Source: Brevibacterium aurantiacum
Lineage (GTDB): Bacteria > Actinomycetota > Actinomycetes > Actinomycetales > Brevibacteriaceae
Length of the DNA stretch: 64,000 bases
Assembly (NCBI RefSeq): GCF_900169065.1
Contig: NZ_FXZB01000017.1
Location: 52,537 to 116,536 of the forward strand
Reading direction: 5' to 3'
Position 1 is the stretch's first letter, and each line of letters starts with the position of its first letter. A program made the position numbers and the translations under genes. The notes beneath the pieces are model-generated. The model did not search any database. It worked only from the letters and a program-made list of their open reading frames with translations, and was not told where the DNA came from. Positions 33,502 to 42,969 of this stretch are shown piece by piece.

Positions 33502-36018
33502 TCAGACCTCTGCGGACTCCGAGGGGAGGTCGTCCTCGGTGCCCTCAACCGACTTCTTCTTGCGCATATGTGCGGCAGTTGCCATCGCACCACCCGCGGC
33601 GAGCAGACCGGCGCCTCCGCCGAGGAGCGGCAGCGTGCTGTCGTTGCCGGTGCGCGGCAGCTCACCGCCACCTCCGGAGCCCGATCCGCCGTTCGCGCCC
33701 GAACCGGACCCACCGGATCCTGAACCGCCACCACCGGATCCGCCGGAGCCCGATCCGCCGTTCGAACCGGCATCACTCGCGCCTGCAGCTCCGGCCGCCG
33801 CAGCTGCATCCTTGGCACCGTCCTGCGAGCCGCTCTTCGAGCCCTCGGACGAGCCGCCGTCAGACCCGTCGGACGAGCCGTCCTCATTGCCTTCGGCATC
33901 CGCGTCCTTGCCCGCGTCCTTCGGATCCTCGGTCGGAGGATCGGTCGGATCCTCGGTCGGAGGATCGGTGGGCTCCTCACCGCTGCCCTTGATCACCTGG
34001 ACCACAGTCGGGCGGGGAAGCGCGGCCACGCCCTTGTCGACGTCCGTGGCATCAACGTAGTCGGGGAACTGCGAGTGCTGATCCGACCATTCTCCGTCCT
34101 CGCCGGGGTGCTGGACGGCCACGAACGCCGAGTTGTAGGAATCGTGGACAAGTGGTCCGCAGACCTCGCCCTCACGCGGGACGGAGAGGAACTGCTCGAC
34201 GCGGCCCCGCTGTTCGCCTTCGATGGTGACCTTGAACAGTCCATCGCAGTAGCCGATGCCGTCGGGGGCACCATCGGTGGAGATCCACAGGTTGCCGGCC
34301 GAATCGAATGTGACGTTGTCGGGGCAGGAGATCGGAGAGACCTGGTCGGCGGGGAAACCTGAGAAGTAGGTCGTGTCTCCCTGTTTCGGATCACCGCACA
34401 CCAGCAGCAGCGTCCAGTCGAACTCAGTGCCGGTGTGGTCCCCGCCGCGTTCGGTCAGTTCGACGATGTGTCCGTCGCGGTTCTCGGTGCGCGGGTTCGC
34501 CTCGTCGGCCACGGCCTTGCCGTCTACACCCCGGTCCGAGTTGTTCGTGCACGCGACGTAGATCTTCCCGTTGACGGGGTTGGGTTCGACGTCCTCGCAG
34601 CGGTCCATCTTCGTGGGCCCGACCTTGTCGGCCGCCAGTCGGGTGTTGACCAGCACCTCTTCGATGGCCATGCCTGAGACCTGTGATTTGCCGTCCTTGA
34701 TCAGCGGCAGCCACTGCCCGCTGCCATCGAACTCACCATCGGCCGGCACCTCACCGCTGCCGTCGATCTCGCCCTTCGGGGAGTTGCCCGTGAACTTCGC
34801 GACGAAGAGATCGCCCTCCGTCAGCAGCGTCATGTTGTGGGACAGGTCGCCCTCAATGTACTTGCCCTTGGACACGAACTTGTAGAGGTAGTCGAACTTC
34901 TCGTCATCGCCCATGTACGCGACGGCCTGACCCGAATCGGCGATCGTGATGTTCGCACCCTCGTGTTTGAGGCGTCCCAGACTGGTGTGCTTGAGCGGAG
35001 TCGATTCGGGATCCCGGGGGTCGACCTCGACGATCCAGCCGAACCGGTTCGCTTCGTTGGCGTAGCCGGGGTTGTTCGTGTCGAAGCGCTTGACATCGGC
35101 TTCCCAGCCGTTGGCTGAGGCCTCGCTGGTCAGGCCGTAGCGTTTGTCGGCCGCCGAGGTGCCCTGCGCTTTGAAGTAGGAGTTGAAGTTCTCCTCGCCG
35201 GAGACCAGCGTGCCCCACGGGGTCAGACCACCCGAGCAGTTGCCCAGGGTGCCCTGAGCCTTATCGCCGCCTGGGTAGTCCTTCGTGCGCAGCAGATCGG
35301 AGCCGGCCGCCGGCCCGGTGAATGCGTATTCGGTGTCGATGAGGAAGCGGCGATTGTTGGCACCGTTGACGTCGACCTTCCACGGAGACCTCTCATCTGA
35401 CCGGACCAGTTCCGCGACCGTCAGCCCGTGTGCGTCGCGGCTGATGGCCCTCTGGGTGGCCTTGTCCATGCTGTCGGGGTACATGATCGCATCGTTCGTG
35501 TACTCCTGGTTGGAGAATAGGAGAGCCCGGTTGCCGTCGCCGCTCTCGTCGACCTGGATCGCGAGGTAGTCGTTGTTGTACCCGAACTGACGGCGCTGGG
35601 ATTCGACGCTCTGGTTCTCGGGGTCGAACTTCGGTGCGTCCGGGAACAGCCGGTCGCCCCACCGGACGACGGGGTGCCAGGAGTAGCCCTCGGGGACGAT
35701 GAACTCGTCGACCTCGTGCTGGACCGGCTCGATCGCGGTGAAGTCGAGGGTACCTCCGGTCCCTGCTGCTGCCGCGGCCGCACGTGACGTCGGGCTCGGT
35801 GCACTCGTGACTGCGATGGCCAGTGCTCCTGCCGCCGATGCCCCCAGCGCTGCCCGACGGGACAGCTGCGTCCCGACGATGTCGCGGAAGTAGCTGTTGG
35901 ACGAAGTGTTGCAGATCGCCTTCGTGCACGCGTTGTCGCATTTGAGCGCACAAGTGACGGGGCTGCGCTTGCCACGGACGTGGTCGGCCATAGGCAGAAG
36001 TTCACGTAGGGGTGCCAT
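33502..36018 (-). CDS. phoX: PhoX-type alkaline phosphatase (DUF839) with Tat signal and LPXTG anchor
   Basis: 838 residues. The N-terminal 45 residues carry the Cys-rich segment seen in actinobacterial PhoX proteins (VTCALKCDNACTKAIC). A twin-arginine signal SRRAALGASAAG follows at 53-64, then the DUF839 beta-propeller catalytic domain to about residue 675. Family members are Ca/Fe-dependent extracellular phosphatases. Unusually, the domain is followed by Thr-Asp-Pro repeats, a roughly 80-residue Gly/Ser-rich spacer, LPRTG at 787-791, a hydrophobic stretch and KKK, a complete sortase cell-wall signal. The protein should therefore be folded in the cytoplasm, exported by Tat and anchored to the wall. 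A candidate PHO box lies upstream. Confidence 0.92.
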   Translation of the reverse strand: MAPLRELLPMADHVRGKRSPVTCALKCDNACTKAICNTSSNSYFRDIVGTQLSRRAALGASAAGALAIAVTSAPSPTSRAAAAAAGTGGTLDFTAIEPVQHEVDEFIVPEGYSWHPVVRWGDRLFPDAPKFDPENQSVESQRRQFGYNNDYLAIQVDESGDGNRALLFSNQEYTNDAIMYPDSMDKATQRAISRDAHGLTVAELVRSDERSPWKVDVNGANNRRFLIDTEYAFTGPAAGSDLLRTKDYPGGDKAQGTLGNCSGGLTPWGTLVSGEENFNSYFKAQGTSAADKRYGLTSEASANGWEADVKRFDTNNPGYANEANRFGWIVEVDPRDPESTPLKHTSLGRLKHEGANITIADSGQAVAYMGDDEKFDYLYKFVSKGKYIEGDLSHNMTLLTEGDLFVAKFTGNSPKGEIDGSGEVPADGEFDGSGQWLPLIKDGKSQVSGMAIEEVLVNTRLAADKVGPTKMDRCEDVEPNPVNGKIYVACTNNSDRGVDGKAVADEANPRTENRDGHIVELTERGGDHTGTEFDWTLLLVCGDPKQGDTTYFSGFPADQVSPISCPDNVTFDSAGNLWISTDGAPDGIGYCDGLFKVTIEGEQRGRVEQFLSVPREGEVCGPLVHDSYNSAFVAVQHPGEDGEWSDQHSQFPDYVDATDVDKGVAALPRPTVVQVIKGSGEEPTDPPTEDPTDPPTEDPKDAGKDADAEGNEDGSSDGSDGGSSEGSKSGSQDGAKDAAAAAGAAGASDAGSNGGSGSGGSGGGGSGSGGSGSGANGGSGSGGGGELPRTGNDSTLPLLGGGAGLLAAGGAMATAAHMRKKKSVEGTEDDLPSESAEV

Positions 36019-36123
36019 CGGTTCGGTTGTCTCCTCAGATCGGGTCTGTCGGCCCTGCCTCGCGAAGCGGAGTCGGGCTCACCAGGTCGAGACTTTCAGG
36101 GTCAGTTGGACCCAGCACTACTG

Positions 36124-36145
36124 CTCGATGAACTGCGCATGAACC
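36124..36145 (-). promoter_or_regulatory. Candidate PHO box for phoX
   Basis: On the minus strand GGTTCATGCGC (36145-36135) is followed immediately by AGTTCATCGAG (36134-36124): two 11-bp direct repeat units with GTTCAT, the unit length and core of PhoP boxes in Streptomyces. The site is 106 bp upstream of the phoX start, in the short gap after the CPBP gene. Phosphate-starvation control of phoX would be expected. Confidence 0.5.
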
Positions 36146-36148
36146 AGT

Positions 36149-36910
36149 TCAGCCGATGTCGACGAGGGTGAGGATCCCCGGTGCCAGAAATCCGACGGCA
36201 TCGATGATGAAGTGTGCCCACACCAGCGGCATCAGCCTGCCTCTGCGCATGAAGTACCACCCGAAGATGATGCCCATGGCGACGTTGCCGATGAATGGTC
36301 CGATGCCCTGATACAGGTGGTAGCTGGCGCGGAAGACTGCCAGACTGATGATGATCGGCCATGTCCCGCAGCCCAGGCGCTGGAGACGTTCGGCCCCGAA
36401 ACCGAAGATGATGACCTCTTCGACGATGCCGTTCTTCGCCGCTGCCAGGATGAGCACGGGAATGGTCCACCAATGATCGCCGAGGTTGGCCGGTTGGATC
36501 TCGGCCGTGATCCCCAGTGCCCTGCCGCCCGCGTAGACGGCCAAGGTGCCGAGGCCGATGATGGCGAAGATGAGAGTTCCGCGACCGAGGTCCCTCGCCC
36601 TCTGGCCGTTCACTCCCAGCCGAATGCTCAGCGGCGGCGCGTCCGCGTCGCGGGTCAGCAGGTAGAGCGCCAGGAGCACCGGCACGAGGGTGAAGCCGAT
36701 GTCGAGGATCTGGTAGACGAGGTCGAAGCCCGGGCGTGGCGATATCGAGGTGTTGAGCTTCGCCTGGGCTTCGCTGATCGGGCCACGCGTGGTGATGTCG
36801 GCCAGTCGCACAATCGCATAGACCGCTGATTGGCCCAGCGAGAGCGCCGCAACGAGAACGAGCTCGCACCACAGGCGCTTCTTGTCCTGTGGTGCGAGCT
36901 CGGTCATCAT
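36149..36910 (-). CDS. CPBP family intramembrane metalloprotease
   Basis: 253 residues from ATG at 36910 (MMTELAPQDKKRLW). About seven hydrophobic helices are visible. The CPBP/Abi motifs are present: EE in NGIVEEVIIFGF, the FRASYHLYQG motif with His, and the third-motif His in WAHFIIDAVGF. Family members are glutamic-type intramembrane proteases related to CAAX prenyl endopeptidases. It follows the RND permease gene by 25 bp on the same strand, so the two may be co-transcribed; a functional connection is not evident. Confidence 0.87.
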   Translation of the reverse strand: MMTELAPQDKKRLWCELVLVAALSLGQSAVYAIVRLADITTRGPISEAQAKLNTSISPRPGFDLVYQILDIGFTLVPVLLALYLLTRDADAPPLSIRLGVNGQRARDLGRGTLIFAIIGLGTLAVYAGGRALGITAEIQPANLGDHWWTIPVLILAAAKNGIVEEVIIFGFGAERLQRLGCGTWPIIISLAVFRASYHLYQGIGPFIGNVAMGIIFGWYFMRRGRLMPLVWAHFIIDAVGFLAPGILTLVDIG

Positions 36911-36935
36911 GGATCCCACTGTAATGGGCGAGGTG

Positions 36936-39900
36936 TCAGTGCTTCGGCTCCTCGCCCGTGTCGGGGCCCTCATCGTGGTCAGGACGCTCAACCGCGGTGT
37001 CCGAAGCCGACGATGACGCCTCGCCCCGCTCATCCTGTTCGCCGCCGGCAGTAGGCTCGGCCGTGGCCACTGACCCCGCCTCGGCTGTGGATTCCCTCTC
37101 CTTGCCTGAGTCGGCGCGGTGCGTCGTGTCCGTGCGCTCCCCGGCTCTCGCCTCGGCGACGTCGAGCACCTGGCCACGGGCCATGTTCTTCACGTGCTTC
37201 TTCTCCGCTCGTCGTTCCTTGGCTCCTTCGAGCAGGAGGTAGAGGACGGGCACGAGGATGAGCGTGAGCAGGGTCGAGCTGATGAGGCCGCCGATGACGA
37301 CGATCGCCAGCGGCTTCGAGATGAACACTCCCCCGCCGGTCAGACCCAGCGCCATCGGCACGAGCGCGAAGATCGTGGCTGCCGCGGTCATCAGGATCGG
37401 ACGATAACGCAACCGGGCACCGTGGACGATCGCCGCCCGCAGATCAACGCCTCGAGCCCTGAAGTGGTTGATCAGGTCGATGAGCACGATCGCGTTGGTG
37501 ACCACGATGCCGATGAGCATCAGCAGACCGATCATCGAGGTCAGACCCAGCGGAGTGTCAGTCAGCAGCGACAGCGCGATGGAGCCGGTGGCCGCGAACG
37601 GAATCGAGACCAGCAGGATCAGCGGCTGCAGCAGCGACTTGAACGTGGCGACCATAATGACGAACACGATGAGGATCGCGGCGAGCATCGCAAGTCCCAG
37701 CTGGGAGAACGCTTCGTTCTGCTCCTGCGTGGCACCGCCGGTGTCGACGCTGACCGAGTCGGGGATATCAACGTCGTTGAGTGCCGACTGCACATCGGCC
37801 GACACCGTTCCCAGGTCATCGCCTGCAGGGGTCACCGATACCGTGGTCGAACGCTGCGAGTCCGTGTGACGGATCGTCGGTGCGGTCTTGACCTCTTTCA
37901 CCTCGGCGACGTCACTGAGTTCGATGAACCGAGGCTCAGACGTCAGCGCCGGAGCACCTGCCATGGCGCCCGGATCACCGGCCGCGCCAGCGTCACCACC
38001 GGCACCGGCTCCACCGGCACCACCAGCACCGCCGGACGCATCCGCGCCGCCTTCGGCTCCACCGGCACCGCCCGCAGCTCCGGCACCACCGTCTGCTCCA
38101 CCAGCGGCACCGGCAGCGCCACCAGCGGGCGCCGTCTCCTCCGGTTTGCCGGGGATCTTGAGGTCGCGCAGTTCATCGACTGTGTCGGCGTTGCGGTCGA
38201 AGAGGAGCACCGAGTGAGAGACGTTGTCGATGACGACTTCGCCGATGTTCTGGCCGTGCATCGCCCGCTGCACGTACTGACCGATCGAGGCCTCCGTGAG
38301 GTTCTCCTCGGCGGCCTTCTCATGATCGACCTTGACCTCGATGACGGGCTGGACGGCTTCGAGGTCGCTGGTCACCGACTGAGTCCCGGGAACGCCTTCG
38401 AGCTTGTCGGTGACGGTCTTGGTGGCGTCGTCGAGCTCTTTGACATCCGAGGCCGAAAGGGTGACGTCGATCGTCTGGGCTCCGGGCGTCGAGCTCTGGC
38501 TCTGCACCTCGACCTGCCCGACGTCGCTGAGATCGTCGAACTCCTTCTGCAGCTCGTCGGAGATCGACTGCGCCGAGACTCCCGACTTGGAGGTGATGAT
38601 GTAGGTGCCCGTGATCGACGAGTCGTCAGTGAACCCGAAGGTGCTTCCACCGACGGAGAGCTGATAGGACTCGACGTCGCTGTTGTCCTCGAGGATCTTC
38701 TCGACCGGCTCGGCCTGCTGCGAGGCCTCATCGAGATCGGTGCCGGGGTCGAAGGTCTGCGAGACCTGCAGACTGTCCTGACCGGTATCGCCGAAGAGCT
38801 CGGTCTTCAGCTGCGGGACCATCGCTCCCGTCCCGATGAGGAGGAGGACGGCGACCAGGATCATCACGACAGGATGTTTGGTGGAGAACGAGATGACCGG
38901 CATGTAGGTCTTCTGCAGCCGTGTCACCGGAGAATGCATGCCGGCAAGCTCATCGACCTCGCCTGCTTCCTCATCGGTAGCACCGTAGTGGGGCTCCGCC
39001 GAGGCGGTGGCGGCACCGGCAGTGGTCGCCTCGGTGCTCGGCTCATCGTGACGGCCGGCGGTGAGGATGTCCTGCTTCTTGGAGGCCTTCTTTGCGGCCT
39101 TCTTCTCGCTGCGCCATTCGGAGAGCATCCCCTTGCGGCTGCGCCGGATCTCCTTCTTCTCCGCGCGGGTGAGCTTGACCTTGGCCTCACGTTGCCGCAG
39201 GAACCAGTAGGCGAGGACGGGCACAATGGTCAGTGCCACGAACAGGCTCGAGAGCAGGGCGATGGTCGCGGTCAGGGCGAAGGGGCGGAACATCTCGCCG
39301 GTCTGGCCGGAGACGAAGGCCAGCGGCAGGAACACGGCAACGGTCGTCAGGGTCGATGCGGTGATGGCGCCGGAGACTTCGGAGACGGCGGCAAGGATGT
39401 TCGCGAACTTCTCACCGCCCGAGGCGTGCCGTCGTCGGATGGCTTCGATGACGACGATCGAGTCGTCGACGACGCGTCCGACCGAGATCGTCAGCGCACC
39501 CAGGGTCAGCATGTTCAGGGTCTCCCCGCCCATCCACAGACCGACCATGGCGATGAGCAGAGACAGCGGGATCGAGATCGCTGTGATGATGGTGGCGCGG
39601 ACCGAGAGCAGGAACACGAGGATGACGAGGACCGCGAAGAACAGTCCCAGTCCGCCTTCGACGAGCAGATCGTGGATCGACTGTTCGATGAATGGTGCCT
39701 GATCGAAGGCGGAGACGAACTCTGTGTTGTCCCCCATCGACTTCTCGAGTTCGGGCAGCTTCTCGGACACGGCAGCGGAGACGTCGACGGTGTTGGCGTC
39801 GGATTCCTTCATGATCGACACCGACAGTGAGGGCTGGCCGTTGGTGCGCGAAATCGATTCGACGGGCTGGTTCTCGATCTTGACGTCGGCGACGTCGGAG

Positions 39901-40658
39901 AGCTTGATCGGGTCGTCCTTGCCGCTGATGACGAGATCCTTGATGGCATCGACGGAGCGGATGCGGGTTCCGACCTCGACCGGTGCCGTGCCCTCATCGC
40001 TCTTCAGCTCGCCCGCCGAGGTGGGGATGCCGTTGGACTGGAGAATGCCGGCGATCTCGTCGAGGTTGGCTCCCTCGTCTTCGAGGTCGTCACGACGGAT
40101 CGTGACCTCGACCTGTTTGGTCTTCGCACCGGCGATCATGACCTGAGAGACGCCGTCGACCTTCTTCAGCTCGGGTTCGGCGATGTCCTCGAGGTTGGCG
40201 GCGAGCTTGTCCTCATCGGCGTCCGAGGTCACGGACAGCGCGAGGACGGGAATGTCATCGGTTCCGGCCGTATTCACGGTGGGTTCGACACCCTCGGGCA
40301 GCGTGGCCTGGACCTGCGAAACCGCGCGTTGGAGGGACTTGACGACGTCGTCGGAGTCCTCGCCGTACTTGGTGCTCACGGTGATCGAGGAACTGCCCGC
40401 CGAGGACGTCGAAGTCATGTCCTCGACCTCTGGCAGCGCCGTCAGCGCACCTTCCAGGGGGTCGGTGACCTCTTGTTCGACGGCCTCCGGGGTTGCGCCC
40501 TCGTACGAGGAGGTGACCGTGGCTTGGGGGTTTTCGAGGGAGGGGAAGAGCTCCTGTTTGAGAGCTCCCGCCCCGATGATGCCGAAGATGATGGCGACGA
40601 CGGAAATGAGCGCAATGAGCGCACGATTTCGCAGACTCAAACGGGTCAGAAAACTCAC
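36936..40658 (-). CDS. RND (HAE1/AcrB-type) efflux permease with Gly/Ala-rich insertion
   Basis: 1240 residues, starting with GTG at 40658 (MSFLTRLSLRNRALIALIS). It has the duplicated RND layout: TM1 then a large extracytoplasmic domain, TM2-6 (around 330-490), TM7, a second extracytoplasmic domain and TM8-12 (around 985-1130). TM4 carries the proton-relay Asp pair in SVGRVVDDSIVVIEA. Residues about 837-901, in the second extracytoplasmic domain, are an almost pure Gly/Ala insertion. A long charged tail ends the protein. No membrane fusion protein or outer-membrane factor gene is adjacent, as expected for a Gram-positive. The substrate is unknown. Confidence 0.9.
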   Translation of the reverse strand: MSFLTRLSLRNRALIALISVVAIIFGIIGAGALKQELFPSLENPQATVTSSYEGATPEAVEQEVTDPLEGALTALPEVEDMTSTSSAGSSSITVSTKYGEDSDDVVKSLQRAVSQVQATLPEGVEPTVNTAGTDDIPVLALSVTSDADEDKLAANLEDIAEPELKKVDGVSQVMIAGAKTKQVEVTIRRDDLEDEGANLDEIAGILQSNGIPTSAGELKSDEGTAPVEVGTRIRSVDAIKDLVISGKDDPIKLSDVADVKIENQPVESISRTNGQPSLSVSIMKESDANTVDVSAAVSEKLPELEKSMGDNTEFVSAFDQAPFIEQSIHDLLVEGGLGLFFAVLVILVFLLSVRATIITAISIPLSLLIAMVGLWMGGETLNMLTLGALTISVGRVVDDSIVVIEAIRRRHASGGEKFANILAAVSEVSGAITASTLTTVAVFLPLAFVSGQTGEMFRPFALTATIALLSSLFVALTIVPVLAYWFLRQREAKVKLTRAEKKEIRRSRKGMLSEWRSEKKAAKKASKKQDILTAGRHDEPSTEATTAGAATASAEPHYGATDEEAGEVDELAGMHSPVTRLQKTYMPVISFSTKHPVVMILVAVLLLIGTGAMVPQLKTELFGDTGQDSLQVSQTFDPGTDLDEASQQAEPVEKILEDNSDVESYQLSVGGSTFGFTDDSSITGTYIITSKSGVSAQSISDELQKEFDDLSDVGQVEVQSQSSTPGAQTIDVTLSASDVKELDDATKTVTDKLEGVPGTQSVTSDLEAVQPVIEVKVDHEKAAEENLTEASIGQYVQRAMHGQNIGEVVIDNVSHSVLLFDRNADTVDELRDLKIPGKPEETAPAGGAAGAAGGADGGAGAAGGAGGAEGGADASGGAGGAGGAGAGGDAGAAGDPGAMAGAPALTSEPRFIELSDVAEVKEVKTAPTIRHTDSQRSTTVSVTPAGDDLGTVSADVQSALNDVDIPDSVSVDTGGATQEQNEAFSQLGLAMLAAILIVFVIMVATFKSLLQPLILLVSIPFAATGSIALSLLTDTPLGLTSMIGLLMLIGIVVTNAIVLIDLINHFRARGVDLRAAIVHGARLRYRPILMTAAATIFALVPMALGLTGGGVFISKPLAIVVIGGLISSTLLTLILVPVLYLLLEGAKERRAEKKHVKNMARGQVLDVAEARAGERTDTTHRADSGKERESTAEAGSVATAEPTAGGEQDERGEASSSASDTAVERPDHDEGPDTGEEPKH

Positions 40659-40786
40659 GTGGTGACTCTCTAGTCGGTGTGCACCCGCAGAGATCGACTG
40701 CAGGGGGATGGTGCTCCGTGAACCAATACTAGTGATTCACACTATCCAAATCACGTGAGCAGACCCTGAGTGCCTGCGTGCCGACG

Positions 40787-40844
40787 AGCAGCGTGTACCT
40801 GTGCAGACGAACTGATTACCCGCGCGCTGATAAGCAGCGTGTAC
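40787..40844. repeat. 12-bp direct repeat upstream of RND gene
   Basis: AGCAGCGTGTAC occurs at 40787-40798 and 40833-40844 (46 bp apart) in the 200-bp gap between the RND start and the MFS stop. The gap also contains TAGTGATTCACACTA near 40730, possibly a repressor site. No gene is visible here. Confidence 0.55.
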
Positions 40845-40858
40845 GCGTGCCGTGAGAC

Positions 40859-42154
40859 TCAGCTCAGATCGTCGTCGATCCGCTCGTTCTGCTCTGCTTT
40901 GCGCACCACGCGGGGCCGGGTTTCACGACCTGTGAACCAGTAGGCAGCGGCCAAGATACCGAGGATTCCGGTGAGCATGAACGCCCAGGAGTAGTCGAAG
41001 TGATCGACGACGACTCCGGCGATGATGGGTCCGAGGATGGCTCCCGCATCGAGGGCCATCTGATACTTCGCCAGGACACGGCCGCCCTTGCGATCGCGGC
41101 CGATGACATCGGCGACCGTGGCCTGCTGAGCGGGGTTGGCCAGCCCCGAACCGATGCCGGCGACGACGGAGAGGATGAAGAACAGCCAGATCGAGTCGGT
41201 GAACGCCAGGGCGGAGGTGCTCACACCGAGGACGAGCAGCCCCCATTGGATGAAGGGTTTGCGCCCATAGGTGTCGGCGAATCTGCCGACGACGGTGACT
41301 GCTGAGGCGTTGCCGATCGCGAACATGGTCAGCGCCAGACCGGCGACCGCGGTGTCTGCCCGCAGCGCTTGGATGGCGAAGAGCGGGTAGATGGCCACAC
41401 GGATGCCCATGGCCGACCAGCCCTGGACGAACGCGGAGATCAGAGCAGCGCGGTAGGCAGAGTCGGCCCACGCCTGTTTGAACGTCATCACCTCCATCTG
41501 CGTCTCGTCCTTCCTCGCCTCCAGGCGAGCGCGACCGAGTTTGGTCGAGGAGCCTTCCGAGGCAGTGGAGGCGAGGAAGATGCGCACCACGATGGCGGCG
41601 ATGAGGAGACCGACGGCGTAGATGATGAAGGGGATGCGCATGCCCCACCCGGCCATCGCTCCGCCGAGGACGGGGCCGGCGATATTGCCGACGAGGAAGG
41701 CCGTGGCATAGGTGCTCGAGGCCTTGGCTCTCGCGTCGATCGGTGCCAACCGGATGATCAGGGCCATGGCGGAGACGGTGAACATCGTGGACCCGATTCC
41801 ACCCAGTCCGCGGAAGACGAGCAGCTGCCAGTAGCTTTGGGCGAAGGCGACGGCCGCAGTGGAGGCGGCGACGATGAGGAGGCCGGAGATGTAGATGCGG
41901 CGTTCTCCGAAGGCGTCGACGAGGCGACCGGAGGAGGGTGAGAAGACGAACCGGAAGAAGGCGAAGGAGGAGACGACGATCGTGGCGGCGGTGACTCCGA
42001 AGTTGAAGCTCGCGGCGAACTGCGGAAGCACAGGGGCGATGATGCCGTAGCCCAACGCCACGATGAAGGCCGCGGCGACGAGGACGTAGATCTCCTTCGG
42101 GAGTCTGCGTGAGGAAGCAGTCGGTTCTAACTGCGCGTCATCGTTGTCTGTCAC
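40859..42154 (-). CDS. MFS drug-efflux-type transporter
   Basis: 431 residues from GTG at 42154, overlapping the nitroreductase stop by 4 bp. Twelve hydrophobic helices are visible, with the MFS motif A variant SSGRLVDAFGERRIY between TM2 and TM3 and GRFADTYGRKP between TM8 and TM9. The N-terminal helix pattern IYVLVAAAFIVALGYGIIAPVLPQF is that of DHA1-type multidrug transporters. Coupling with a nitroreductase suggests a detoxification operon, but the substrate is unknown. The frame continues upstream of 42154 in the nitroreductase region; this is not used. Confidence 0.87.
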   Translation of the reverse strand: MTDNDDAQLEPTASSRRLPKEIYVLVAAAFIVALGYGIIAPVLPQFAASFNFGVTAATIVVSSFAFFRFVFSPSSGRLVDAFGERRIYISGLLIVAASTAAVAFAQSYWQLLVFRGLGGIGSTMFTVSAMALIIRLAPIDARAKASSTYATAFLVGNIAGPVLGGAMAGWGMRIPFIIYAVGLLIAAIVVRIFLASTASEGSSTKLGRARLEARKDETQMEVMTFKQAWADSAYRAALISAFVQGWSAMGIRVAIYPLFAIQALRADTAVAGLALTMFAIGNASAVTVVGRFADTYGRKPFIQWGLLVLGVSTSALAFTDSIWLFFILSVVAGIGSGLANPAQQATVADVIGRDRKGGRVLAKYQMALDAGAILGPIIAGVVVDHFDYSWAFMLTGILGILAAAYWFTGRETRPRVVRKAEQNERIDDDLS

Positions 42155-42969
42155 AGGGTATCGAGGAACTGCTCGGGGTCCGGCAGCGGCCGAGTGCTGT
42201 TGGGCAGACGCTGTCGGTAGCGTTCGGGGACCGCACCGATGTAGAGCCAGCCCATGAGCAGTTCGCTCTCTTTCAGTCGGTGGAGTCTGCGCACGGCAGG
42301 TTCGTTGGTGAGGTTTCCGCTGCGCCACATGACGCCCCAGCCGGCCTGCCACAGGGCAAGCTCGAGCAGGTGACCTGCCCCGGCGGCCGTGGCGTGCTGT
42401 TCCCATTCGGGGACCTTCGGGTTGTCCTGTGGGGAGGCGACGAGGGCCAAGAGGAGTTCTGCCCGCAGCGGCTTCTCGTTGATCTCACCGGTCTTGCGCT
42501 GGACGTTTCCTGCTTCGTCGAGGGCCTCGCCGAGGCGGTTCCGATCGTGTCCGCGGATGATGATGAACCGCCAGGGCTTGAGCCCTTTGTGGTCGGCGAC
42601 CGAGGAGACTGCATGGATGAGTTCTCGCAGATCGGCGTCGTTGGGAGTCTCCGGACCGAGCTTCGAGATGGACCGACGAGTGGAGATCGCGTGCAGAACG
42701 GGGTCAGCGACGATGTCGATCGAACTCGGCACAGAATAGTCCGGGCCCACCGGACGGGACGCCGCCGACGCCGCTGTCTCTGATGAAGAGGATGCCGAAG
42801 CCTCAGCGTCGGTCGATGGCGCAGAGTCCGTCGCCGACGGCTCTGCGCCCAGCTTCCTCGCCCAGGGGCCGGTCTGGCCGTCGAGGAAGTGCGCGCGCAC
42901 GCGATCCCTCGTCACATCACAGGCGCCGACGTCTTTCTGACGCCTCTTCTTGCCCGCCTTCTTCGACAT
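42151..42969 (-). CDS. Nitroreductase family protein with N-terminal extension
   Basis: 272 residues. Residues about 85-272 form the flavin reductase fold (ISTRRSISKLGPETPNDADLRELIHA, then KPWRFIIIRG and the C-terminal GAVPERYRQRLP). Members use FMN and NAD(P)H to reduce nitro groups or quinones. The N-terminal 80 residues start with a basic segment, MSKKAGKKRRQKDVG, followed by an Ala/Ser/Glu linker, and are not part of the fold. The start ATG directly follows the msrA stop codon, which supports this longer form. It is part of an msrA-nitroreductase-MFS run, likely oxidative or electrophile defence. Confidence 0.85.
   Translation of the reverse strand: MSKKAGKKRRQKDVGACDVTRDRVRAHFLDGQTGPWARKLGAEPSATDSAPSTDAEASASSSSETAASAASRPVGPDYSVPSSIDIVADPVLHAISTRRSISKLGPETPNDADLRELIHAVSSVADHKGLKPWRFIIIRGHDRNRLGEALDEAGNVQRKTGEINEKPLRAELLLALVASPQDNPKVPEWEQHATAAGAGHLLELALWQAGWGVMWRSGNLTNEPAVRRLHRLKESELLMGWLYIGAVPERYRQRLPNSTRPLPDPEQFLDTL

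Noticed and set aside
37119..39830. 903-codon plus-strand open frame opposite the RND permease
   Set aside because: Arg/Asp/Gly/His-rich antisense translation of a well-supported membrane protein gene.
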